In this document: positions 54,022 to 61,906 of the stretch, in pieces
Layout: every line of letters begins with the position of its first letter
Position numbering within the stretch: the first letter of the stretch is position 1
Source: Streptomyces tubercidicus
Lineage (GTDB): Bacteria; Actinomycetota; Actinomycetes; Streptomycetales; Streptomycetaceae
Reading direction: 5' to 3'
Length of the DNA: 64,000 nucleotides
Assembly: GCF_027497495.1 (NCBI RefSeq)
Contig: NZ_CP114205.1
Location: forward strand, 3,658,001-3,722,000
Translations under genes and position numbers: made by a program
The notes under the pieces: model-generated
Seen by the model: the letters and a program-made list of their open reading frames with translations, nothing else
Database searches by the model: none
Told to the model about the DNA's origin: nothing

Positions 54022-55596
54022 TCACTGACCGACCGTCACCGGCCGGTCGTTGTTCAGCTCGGTGAAGAGCTGCTGAGCCTGGCGCTCGTTCCACTTCACC
54101 GCGCTGCCCTTGGGGGTCTCGAAGCCGAGGTCGGAGACGGGGACGTTGAGGCGCTTGCCGTCGCCCTCCGTGACCGCCTTCATCGCCTTGAAGAGCGAGG
54201 TGAGGTTCGACAGGCCGGTGTCCTTGTCGACGATGAGGGTGCCGAGGCCGGCGTTCACGGTCGGGTAGACCGTGCCCGGGTCCAGCAGGACGCCGGGGGT
54301 GGCGGCCTTCTTGGCGAGCGCGGCCAGGAACTTCTGCTGGTTCTGACTGCGGCCCAGATCGCCCTTGGCCTCCTGGTGGCGCTGGCGGACGAAGGCGAGC
54401 GCCGTACGGCCGTCGAGCGTATGGCAGCCCTTCTTGAGGTCCGCGCCCGACTTCTTGTCCTTGATATCCCGGTCCAGGCACATCGGGACGCCGCCGACCG
54501 CGTTCACGATGCCGACGAAGCCCGCGAAGCCGATCTCGGTGTAGTGGTCGATGTGGACGCCCGTGTTGCGCTCGATGGTCCGGACCAGCAGGTCGGGGCC
54601 GCCGAAGGAGAACGCCGCGTTGAGCTTGTTCTTCGTCGCGCGGTAGTGCTTACCGGTTTCGGGGCGGATGTGTGCCGGGATGGTCACCCATGAGTCGCGC
54701 GGCAGGCTCACCATCGTCGTGCCGTTGGCGCCGGTGTGCAGCAGGATCATGGAGTCGGTGCGCCGGCCCGCGTCGGCCGAGCCGCCGGTGTGCAGGTTCT
54801 TCCTGGCCCGGTCGGACAGGCCCACGCGACTGTCGGAGCCCACGATCAGGTAGTTGGTGCCGCCGCCCTGCGCCGGGCGGTCCGGGATCTTGTCGAGGTC
54901 GACCTCGCGGTTGAGCTCGGTGTCGGCCCAGACGAGGGTGCCCGCGGAGCCGACGGCCAGCACGGTGGCCAGGACGATCAGGACCCGGGTGAGCTTGCGG
55001 CGCCGGCGGGGCTTGCCCGCGCCACGCCTGCCATTGCCGGTGTTGCCGTCGCCCGGACCCGCGGGGCCGGTGCGGAGCGGGGGCCGCCCGTGGCCGGGGC
55101 GGCTGTGCTGTAAGCGGGGTGAGGGCTGCGGAGGCACCTCGGGGACGGCGGGCGCCGCGGGGTCGGCGGGCATCGGGGCCTGGAATGCCTGAGGTGCCTG
55201 AGGTGCCTGAGGTGCCTGAGGTGCCTGAGGGACGGTGCCGTACGCGTCGAAGTCCAGTGGCTGTTCCGCGTACGCCTGCTGAGGGTGCGTCTGGGACGGG
55301 TGCACCTGCGGCGGGTACGCCTCCGGCTGATACGCCTGAGGCTGGTGGACCTGCGGCTGGTACCCCTGGGGCAGGTACGCCTCCGGCTGGTACCCCTGGG
55401 ACAGGTACGCCTCCGGCTGGTACGCCTGGGACGGGTGCACCTCCGGCTGATACGCCTGCGACGCGTGCGCAGAGGACGGATACCCCTGCGGCGGTTGCTC
55501 GCCCGGGTACCAGTTCTGCCCGTTGCCGACGTACTCCGCCTGCGCTTCGCCGCCGCGCCAGTTCCCGTCGAGCGGCCCCTCCAGCCATTCAGTCAT
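54022..55596 (-). CDS. LytR-CpsA-Psr (LCP) family cell-wall glycopolymer ligase
   Basis: The 524-residue protein has a long cytoplasmic tail (1-200) of Tyr/Gln/Pro repeats, a basic stretch (KPRRRRKLTR), one transmembrane helix (about 208-228), and an extracellular LCP domain. The LCP core includes YLIVGSDSR, RRTDSMILLH, MVSLPRDSWV and FVRQRHQEAKGDLGRSQNQQ, which hold the conserved Asp and Arg residues for pyrophosphate-lipid binding. It should attach teichoic acids or polysaccharide to peptidoglycan. It lies next to a glycan synthase gene on the same strand. The tail repeats are at DNA positions 55186-55480. Confidence 0.93.
   Translation of the reverse strand: MTEWLEGPLDGNWRGGEAQAEYVGNGQNWYPGEQPPQGYPSSAHASQAYQPEVHPSQAYQPEAYLSQGYQPEAYLPQGYQPQVHQPQAYQPEAYPPQVHPSQTHPQQAYAEQPLDFDAYGTVPQAPQAPQAPQAPQAFQAPMPADPAAPAVPEVPPQPSPRLQHSRPGHGRPPLRTGPAGPGDGNTGNGRRGAGKPRRRRKLTRVLIVLATVLAVGSAGTLVWADTELNREVDLDKIPDRPAQGGGTNYLIVGSDSRVGLSDRARKNLHTGGSADAGRRTDSMILLHTGANGTTMVSLPRDSWVTIPAHIRPETGKHYRATKNKLNAAFSFGGPDLLVRTIERNTGVHIDHYTEIGFAGFVGIVNAVGGVPMCLDRDIKDKKSGADLKKGCHTLDGRTALAFVRQRHQEAKGDLGRSQNQQKFLAALAKKAATPGVLLDPGTVYPTVNAGLGTLIVDKDTGLSNLTSLFKAMKAVTEGDGKRLNVPVSDLGFETPKGSAVKWNERQAQQLFTELNNDRPVTVGQ
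55186..55230. repeat. 9-bp tandem repeat, five perfect copies (codes PQA)
   Basis: TGCCTGAGG is repeated five times exactly and encodes Pro-Gln-Ala units in the LCP tail. A second, longer-period (about 30 bp) degenerate repeat encoding YQPEA-type decapeptides follows at about 55316-55475. Confidence 0.9.
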
Positions 55597-55805
55597 GCGC
55601 GGAAGTCTGCATGCTCATGCCCACTTCGCCAACCACTGTGTGGGGATATGCACAAACGAAAGGGCCGAATGTACGGAATGCCCGGCCGGGAGCGGGGGTC
55701 GCGGGCGCGGCGACGACCGGGAGACATCCGGCCGGGCCGCCGCTCGGGGGTCCGCCCGGTCCGGAGACGGGCGGACACCCCGGGGCGTACGGATGGCGGT
55801 CACGG

Positions 55806-57902
55806 TCATGGCGACGGCAGGCTCTCGTAGGTGACCGGCTGGCCGATGTGCTGTGCGGCGGTGCCGGAGCGCTGCATGCGCTGCCACTTCAGCCGGGTGC
55901 CGAGCAGGAAGGCCACCACGGACTGGATGACCACCAGGTACATCAACTGCCGGTAGACGAAGAGCTGGAGCGGCATCGCCCACAGCTCCCGCACCGGTTC
56001 GCCGTCGAGCTTCAGGGCGTAGCCGGCGCAGGCCAGTTGGAGGGCGAGGAAACCGATCCACACCCCGGCCGAGAGCACCGGACCGCGGAACAACGCCCCG
56101 TAGAGGGCGAAGACGTCGACGATCGGCGCGAGCAGCGGCAGAGCGACCTGAAAGAGCGTGAGGTAGCTCAGTCCGCGGCGTCCGAAGCGGCCGGCCGGGC
56201 CCACTTCGATGACGGCGCGGCGGTGCTTCCACATGGCCTGGAGGGTGCCGTAGCACCAGCGGTACCGCTGCCGCCACAGCTGGCTCAGCGAGGTGGGCAC
56301 CTCGGTCCAGGCGATCGCGGACTCCTCGTAGACCACCCGCCAGCCCGCCTGCCACAGGGCCATGGTGAGGTCGGTGTCCTCGGCGAGGGTGTCTTCGCTG
56401 ACCCCGCCGACGCCCATCAGCGCGTCCCGGCGGAAGGCGCCGATCGCGCCGGGGACCGTCGGCATGCACTCCAGGACCTCGAACATCCGCCGGTCGAGGT
56501 TGAACCCGAAGACGTACTCCAGGTGCTGCCATCTGCCCAGCAGGCGGCGGCGGTTGCCGACCTTGGTGTTGCCGCTGACGGCGCCCACGGCCGGGTGCGC
56601 GAGCGGCTGGACGAGCCGGTAGATGGCGTCCGATTCGAAGACGGTGTCGGCGTCGACCATGACCACGATGTCGCACCGGGCGTGCGCCAGACCGGTGTTG
56701 AGGGCGGCCGCCTTGCCCGAGTTGGGCTGGCGGATCACCTCCACACGGGGGTCGTCGATGGCCTCGGCGATGTCCGCCGTCTCGTCCGTCGACCCGTCGT
56801 CGATCACGATGATCTGTAGTTGCCGGTGGGTGGAGGCGAGCAGTGAACTGACGGTGGACGCGATGCCGGCCGATTCGTTGTAGGCGGGGACCAGGACGGT
56901 CACCGGGTCGGTGATCTCGCGCAGCCAGGGGGAGCCCGGCCGGATGCGCCCCAGCCGCCGGACATGGGCGCGGGCGAAGAAGAGGAGTGAGGCCAGCCGC
57001 AGTACGCCCAGGGTGCCGGCGATGCCCAGTACCCAGGTCATCCCGTTCACGAATGCGTGCCCGAGTTGCTTGATCCAGACGAGGGCCGTGCCCAGCCATC
57101 GCTCGGGGGCGGTGGCCGGCGTATCGGCGGCGGGCAGCCCGGCCCCCCATGTCACCGTGGTGAATTTTTCGACTCTGGGGTTGTTGAGCAGCTTTTCCGA
57201 GTCGTGATAGGCGACATCGTTCTGGCCGAATTGCCGGATCACGCCCTGTGACGGCTTACGGAACCACCGGTCGGCGGCCACCAGGGTGTAGCCGTCCGCG
57301 GCGGCCCGCTGGGCGGCCTTCCACTCCGGGCCGCACATCGTGTCCACGGCGGTGGTCTGCGGCAGCCGCAGCAGGTCGGTGTGGATGCCCGCGGTGCCTG
57401 CCAGCGCGCTCTGCGTCATGGAGAGTTCCAGCCGGGCCCGGACGTCGGAGGCGGAGCCCATGACGGCACCGGTGTAGGTGTTCGACCCGATCTCATGGCC
57501 CTCGGCCTGGATCCGCCGCACCAGGTCAGGGTGCTGGGCGGCCTTGGCGCCCTGGAGGAAGAAGGTGGCCTTGACATGGTGCTTGTGCAGCAGGTCGAGC
57601 AGACGTGGCGTCCATACGGGGTCGGGGCCCCCGTCGTAGGTGAGCGCGACGTTACGGGCGGGCACCCCGGCGGACTTCACCTTGCCGCCGTCGAGCCGCA
57701 CCACCGGGCCGCCCTTGTCCACCGCCCTCGGCACCGGCGTGGTGCAGTCGCGCCGGGTCTTCGCGGCGTCGACCTCATGGGTGGTCCAGCCTTCGAAGAA
57801 CAGGGCGCCGAAGGCGAGGGGGAGGACAAGCATCAGCAGCAGCCAGTGACCACGCGGATCACGGGACTGTGCGTGCCGGCGGCGGTGCGAGCGGCGTTTC
57901 AC
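55806..57902 (-). CDS. Fused NodB-like deacetylase (degenerate) and processive GT2 synthase
   Basis: The 698-residue membrane protein has an N-terminal helix (20-40), a NodB-fold domain (about 75-260), a helix pair, and a GT2 synthase domain (about 345-570) with DDGSTDET, VDADT, EDTDL and the QRYRW motif of processive beta-glycan synthases, then several C-terminal helices. The NodB metal residues are missing: TYDGGP replaces TFDDGP and SNTYTG replaces the HxxxH motif. The architecture resembles MatB, which makes poly-N-acetylglucosamine in streptomycetes. GTG start 57902 with GGGAG close by. Together with the LCP protein it suggests a surface polysaccharide system. Confidence 0.88.
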   Translation of the reverse strand: MKRRSHRRRHAQSRDPRGHWLLLMLVLPLAFGALFFEGWTTHEVDAAKTRRDCTTPVPRAVDKGGPVVRLDGGKVKSAGVPARNVALTYDGGPDPVWTPRLLDLLHKHHVKATFFLQGAKAAQHPDLVRRIQAEGHEIGSNTYTGAVMGSASDVRARLELSMTQSALAGTAGIHTDLLRLPQTTAVDTMCGPEWKAAQRAAADGYTLVAADRWFRKPSQGVIRQFGQNDVAYHDSEKLLNNPRVEKFTTVTWGAGLPAADTPATAPERWLGTALVWIKQLGHAFVNGMTWVLGIAGTLGVLRLASLLFFARAHVRRLGRIRPGSPWLREITDPVTVLVPAYNESAGIASTVSSLLASTHRQLQIIVIDDGSTDETADIAEAIDDPRVEVIRQPNSGKAAALNTGLAHARCDIVVMVDADTVFESDAIYRLVQPLAHPAVGAVSGNTKVGNRRRLLGRWQHLEYVFGFNLDRRMFEVLECMPTVPGAIGAFRRDALMGVGGVSEDTLAEDTDLTMALWQAGWRVVYEESAIAWTEVPTSLSQLWRQRYRWCYGTLQAMWKHRRAVIEVGPAGRFGRRGLSYLTLFQVALPLLAPIVDVFALYGALFRGPVLSAGVWIGFLALQLACAGYALKLDGEPVRELWAMPLQLFVYRQLMYLVVIQSVVAFLLGTRLKWQRMQRSGTAAQHIGQPVTYESLPSP

Positions 57903-58353
57903 GTCGCTCCCGGGGTGACCTCTGCCACGGTGGGGGTGGGCTGTCTTCGGGCGGGGCCGCCGAGGGCGCTCCGCAGCACCGTTCCGTGCCGGGCGGAAGC
58001 ATCGGCACATGGCTGGGAAAGACGTATTTTCTGCCGTTTTGCGTTCCGGCTGGCCTCACACATGGTCGGCGAGTGTACTCACCACCAAGATCGGGTTACG
58101 GCGCGCGCTGACGCCCCCTTACCTCGGTGACAAGGCTCGCGACCGATGCCCCGGCTTCCCTCACCGGGAACGTTTGCCCAGGTCAGAGCGGCAACCCTGA
58201 TGGCCTTTGCCCGGTATTGCGGCCTGCGCAACGGGGCGTGCCACCACCCGGATCTGAGACTGTTGTAACACCTGACAGCAACGGGACACCGTCCCGGCCG
58301 GTGACTGAAAACACCCTTATCCCCTGGGGCCGTCCGACCTAACTTTGACTGCG
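57903..58353. other. Gene-free divergent interval upstream of GT2 and tetR genes
   Basis: About 450 bp without a credible gene. The end nearest tetR contains TTGACT (58345-58350), a good -35 whose -10 would fall in the operator that follows. The promoter of the GT2 gene is not evident. Confidence 0.4.
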
Positions 58354-58376
58354 TGACCAGATGAGAAATCTGGTCA
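58354..58376. promoter_or_regulatory. TetR autoregulatory operator
   Basis: TGACCAGAT-GAGAA-ATCTGGTCA is a perfect 9-bp inverted repeat starting four bases after a TTGACT -35 and 21 bp before the tetR GTG, so a bound repressor would cover the -10 region. Confidence 0.8.
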
Positions 58377-58397
58377 TGGAGCCGGAGGGGGAACGGC

Positions 58398-59159
58398 GTG
58401 GAACGAGCGGAGCGCGCGGACCGCATCCTGGACGCGGCAGGGGAGTTGCTGCTCGCCTGGGGCTACCGGCGGGTGACGATCGACGAGATCGCCCGCCGCG
58501 CCAACGTCGGCAAGGGCACGGTCTATCTGCACTGGAAGACCAAGGACTCCCTGTTCCTCGCCGTCATGCTGAAGGCTCAATTCCGAATGCATCAGCGGCA
58601 GTTGGCGCGTCTGCGGGCAGACCCGCTGGAGATTCTGCCGAGCCGGATGATGAGTCGGCACTTCCTCGAATTCCAGGCCGAACCGGTATTGCGCGCGGTC
58701 TACACCGACGACGGCGATATCCTCGGCCGGCTCCACGAGACCGCCCGGAAGGAGTTCGCGGAGCTGATCGTTCAGGGCGACCGGAATCTGCGCCACCATC
58801 TGGAAGTCCTCCGCGAGCACGGTCTGCTGCGCGACGACACCGACGTACAACACCAGCAATACGCCTTGTTGGCGACATCCACCGGCTTTTTCCTTTCCGA
58901 GGCGCTGCTGGCCGACCGCGCCCCGGAAAGCGCGGAGGTACGCGCCGAAATCCTCGCCCACACCATCCGAAGCGCGCTGGAGGTGCCGGCCGGCGCCCTC
59001 CCGCACACCGGCTCCGACCCGGTCTCCGGCCCCGGACCGGACGCCGCTGCCGCCCGTATGCGCGCCGCCGCGGCTGCGGCCGCTCCCGAGATCATCGCCG
59101 TCTACAAGCAGTTCGCCGCACTCTGCGCACAGGAGATGCGCCGGCAGATACGTGACTGA
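58398..59159 (+). CDS. TetR family regulator
   Basis: The 253-residue repressor has an N-terminal HTH (ILDAAGELLLAWGYRRVTIDEIARRANVGKGTVYLHWKTKDSLF) and a ligand-binding helical domain with an Ala-rich insertion near residues 200-228. It lies 319 bp before, and codirectional with, the P450 gene. It probably represses itself and perhaps the P450. The effector is unknown. GTG with GGAGGGGG upstream. Confidence 0.93.
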   Translation: MERAERADRILDAAGELLLAWGYRRVTIDEIARRANVGKGTVYLHWKTKDSLFLAVMLKAQFRMHQRQLARLRADPLEILPSRMMSRHFLEFQAEPVLRAVYTDDGDILGRLHETARKEFAELIVQGDRNLRHHLEVLREHGLLRDDTDVQHQQYALLATSTGFFLSEALLADRAPESAEVRAEILAHTIRSALEVPAGALPHTGSDPVSGPGPDAAAARMRAAAAAAAPEIIAVYKQFAALCAQEMRRQIRD

Positions 59160-59478
59160 TGCCGGACGGTGGATTCCCGTGCGCGCGGATTCGTCCGGCG
59201 GATTCGTCCGGTGGATTCCTGTCGCTTCGGCTTCGGGTACGGCTCCTTTCGAGGGTCCGTGGGGGCACCTGCCGCCTGCAGCCGACCCCACGGAACGGAA
59301 TGCACCCGGCTGACTCCGCCCCACTGACATCCGGTCACGACTGCTCCACCGCGCTTCCGCGAAAGAACCGCGAAAGAGCGCGTGCGAGCACGAGAGAAAA
59401 GCGCCACGTCCAAGCTCTGGCCCGGCCGGGCCCCACCCGGGCTCCCGGGCCGACTCCCAACACGGAGGAGATCGAAAG
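59160..59478. other. tetR-P450 intergenic region
   Basis: About 320 bp with no gene. A 13-bp repeat (GGATTCGTCCGGC) occurs about twice, with a third partial copy, in 59175-59220. An inverted repeat TCCGTGGGG/CCCCACGGA (59256-59294, 21-base loop) may end tetR transcription. A copy of the tetR operator was not seen here. Confidence 0.4.
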
Positions 59479-60771
59479 ATGTCGGCAATATCCAGCTCCC
59501 CGTTCGCCGCACACGTCGGAAAGCATCCCGGCGAGCCGAATGTGATGGACCCGGCGCTGATCACCGACCCGTTCGGCGGCTACGGCGCACTGCGTGAGCA
59601 AGGCCCCGTCCTACCGGGCCGGTTCATGGACGACTCACCCGTCTGGCTCGTGACGCGCTTCGAAGAGGTCCGCCAAGTCCTGCGCGATCAGCGGTTCCTG
59701 AACAACCCGGCCGCGTCGTCACCGGGGCATTCGATCGACGAGAGCCCCACGGCCAGGCTGCTGGACATGATGGGGATGCCCGAACATTTCCGGCCGTATC
59801 TGATGGGGTCGATCCTCAACAACGACGCCCCCGACCACACCCGGCTGCGCCGTCTGGTGTCACGCGCGTTCACGGCACGCAAGATCACCGATCTGCGGCC
59901 GCGGGTCGAGCAGCTCGCCGACGAGCTGCTGGCCCGGCTTCCCGAGCACGCCGAGGACGGTGTGGTCGACCTGATCAAGCACTTCGCCTATCCCCTGCCG
60001 ATCACCGTGATCTGCGAACTGGTCGGCATCCCGGAAGCGGACCGCCCGCAATGGCGGAAGTGGGGCGCCGACCTCGTTTCGCTGCAGCCGGAGCGGCTCA
60101 GCACCTCGTTCCCGGCGATGATCGAGCACATCCATGAACTGATCCGCGAGCGGCGCGGCGCGCTCACCGACGATCTGCTCAGCGAGCTGATCCGTACCCA
60201 TGACGACGACGGCAGCCGGCTCAGCGACGTCGAGATGGTCACCATGGTCCTCACCGTCGTCCTGGCCGGCCACGAGACCACCGCCCACCTGATAGGCAAC
60301 GGCACGGCGGCGCTGCTCACCCACCCCGACCAGCTGCGCCTGGTCAAGGACGACCCGGAGCTGCTTCCGCGTGCCGTCCACGAGCTGCTGCGCTGGTGCG
60401 GGCCGGGCCAGATGACCCAGCTGCGGTACGCCTCCGAGGATGTCGAGATCGCCGGGACGCCGATCCGTAAGGGCGACGCCGTACAACTCATCCTGGTATC
60501 GGCGAACTTCGACCCCCGCCACTACACCGCCCCCGAACGCCTCGACCTGACCCGCCACCCCGCCGGCCACGCCGAGAACCATGTGGGCTTCGGCCACGGA
60601 ATGCACTACTGCCTGGGCGCCACCCTCGCCAAACAGGAGGGCGAAGTCGCGTTCGGCAAGCTCTTCACGCACTACCCGGAGCTGTCGCTGGCCGTCGCAC
60701 CGGACGAGTTGGAGCGAACGCCGGTGCCCGGCAGCTGGCGGTTGGATTCGCTGCCGGTGCGGTTGGGGTGA
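59479..60771 (+). CDS. Cytochrome P450 (CYP107-like)
   Basis: The 430-residue soluble monooxygenase has the oxygen-activation helix motif AGHETT, the ExxR motif in HELLRW, and the heme loop FGHGMHYCLG with axial Cys378. Class I bacterial P450s take electrons from ferredoxin; no ferredoxin gene is adjacent. The substrate is unknown. A GGAGGAG ribosome site lies nine bases before the ATG, and a strong terminator follows. Confidence 0.95.
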   Translation: MSAISSSPFAAHVGKHPGEPNVMDPALITDPFGGYGALREQGPVLPGRFMDDSPVWLVTRFEEVRQVLRDQRFLNNPAASSPGHSIDESPTARLLDMMGMPEHFRPYLMGSILNNDAPDHTRLRRLVSRAFTARKITDLRPRVEQLADELLARLPEHAEDGVVDLIKHFAYPLPITVICELVGIPEADRPQWRKWGADLVSLQPERLSTSFPAMIEHIHELIRERRGALTDDLLSELIRTHDDDGSRLSDVEMVTMVLTVVLAGHETTAHLIGNGTAALLTHPDQLRLVKDDPELLPRAVHELLRWCGPGQMTQLRYASEDVEIAGTPIRKGDAVQLILVSANFDPRHYTAPERLDLTRHPAGHAENHVGFGHGMHYCLGATLAKQEGEVAFGKLFTHYPELSLAVAPDELERTPVPGSWRLDSLPVRLG

Positions 60772-60836
60772 GCGGTCCGCAGGCATGGTGGCCGGCCGCT
60801 CCGTACGGGTAGCGGGTGGCCGCCTCGGCGAACAAA

Positions 60837-60874
60837 GAGGGCCCCGTACGGGCGAGTTCGCGTACGGGGCCCTC
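60837..60874. terminator. Terminator between P450 and methyltransferase genes
   Basis: A perfect 14-bp stem (GAGGGCCCCGTACG and complement), 10-base loop, between convergent genes. Confidence 0.85.
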
Positions 60875-61003
60875 GTCCGCTGCCGCTACCGCTACCGCTG
60901 TCACGTCACGACACTTCAGGTCGCGACGCTTCACGTCACGTCACTCGACGCCCGAACTCAGTGCTCCGGGTGCGGGCGGCGGGCAGCGGGCCCCGGCCGC
61001 TCA

Positions 61004-61837
61004 TCAGCGCGGGCGGCTGGCCTTCAGCGAGTACATGAGCGGGATGCGGGGGCGGTCGCCGGGGAAGCGGTGGTAGCCGTCGTGGTCGCGGCTCAGTGCG
61101 GTGAAGCGCTGGAAGAGCGTCATGTCGTGTTCGTGCAGGAAGTCGATGCGCAGACCGGTCGCGGCCAGGGCGGAGACGACCTCGCCGAGCGGGTGCTGCC
61201 ATTCGACGCTGCGGTTGTTGACCGTCGGTGCGCCGAAGTCGGTGTAGGTGCCGGGGACTTCGTCCACCCAGGCGTCGCGGCTGAAGTAGTCGTGGACGAT
61301 GCGCGAGCCGGTCTCGTCGTCCAGGGCGTCGCAGAGCGGATGGAATTCGGCGAGGTAGAGGAAGCCGCCCGGGGCGACGAGGGAGGCGGCGGTGTCGGCC
61401 CAGCGTGCCACGTCCGGGAGCCAGTTCAGGGCGCCGAGGCCGGTGTAGACGATGTCGTACGCGGCGTCGGGGACGGCTTCGGCGGCGTCATAGACGTCGG
61501 CGGCGACGAATGCCGCGCGGTCGGGGCCGTAGCCGAGTTCGGCGGCGAGTTCGCGGGCGGTGTCGACGGCCGGTTCGGAGAAGTCCAGGCCGACGACGCG
61601 GGCCGCGCCGCGGTGGGCCCAGGAGAGGGTGTCCTGGCCGAAGTGGCACTGGAGGTGGAGGAGGGACCGGCCGGTGACGTCGCCGACCTCGGCGACCTCG
61701 AAGTCACGGAGCACGTCACGGGCCCGGCGGAACCCGTCCTGGTCGTAAAAATCACTCGCCATGTGGATGGCGACGCGTTCGTCCCACCTCGCACGATTCG
61801 TCTCCCGCCAGTCCTCGGGGCCCGTAATTTTGCGCAT
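61004..61837 (-). CDS. Class I SAM-dependent methyltransferase
   Basis: The 277-residue protein has LLHLQCHFGQDTLSWA as the SAM-binding motif I, GLDFSEPAVDTAR as motif II, and FLYLAEFHPL downstream, as in small-molecule methyltransferases of the UbiE/COQ5-like group. The substrate is unknown. It is divergent from the S9 peptidase gene across 69 bp. Confidence 0.9.
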   Translation of the reverse strand: MRKITGPEDWRETNRARWDERVAIHMASDFYDQDGFRRARDVLRDFEVAEVGDVTGRSLLHLQCHFGQDTLSWAHRGAARVVGLDFSEPAVDTARELAAELGYGPDRAAFVAADVYDAAEAVPDAAYDIVYTGLGALNWLPDVARWADTAASLVAPGGFLYLAEFHPLCDALDDETGSRIVHDYFSRDAWVDEVPGTYTDFGAPTVNNRSVEWQHPLGEVVSALAATGLRIDFLHEHDMTLFQRFTALSRDHDGYHRFPGDRPRIPLMYSLKASRPR

Positions 61838-61906
61838 TCGGCGAAGTTATCCACAGCCTGACGGCTCTCGCCAACGGATTTCTGGCACCGGGCGCAGAAT
61901 GGGCCC

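Noticed and set aside
55186..55475. CRISPR-like array
   Set aside because: Repeats are in frame, code for Pro/Gln/Tyr repeats in the LCP tail and have no unique spacers.
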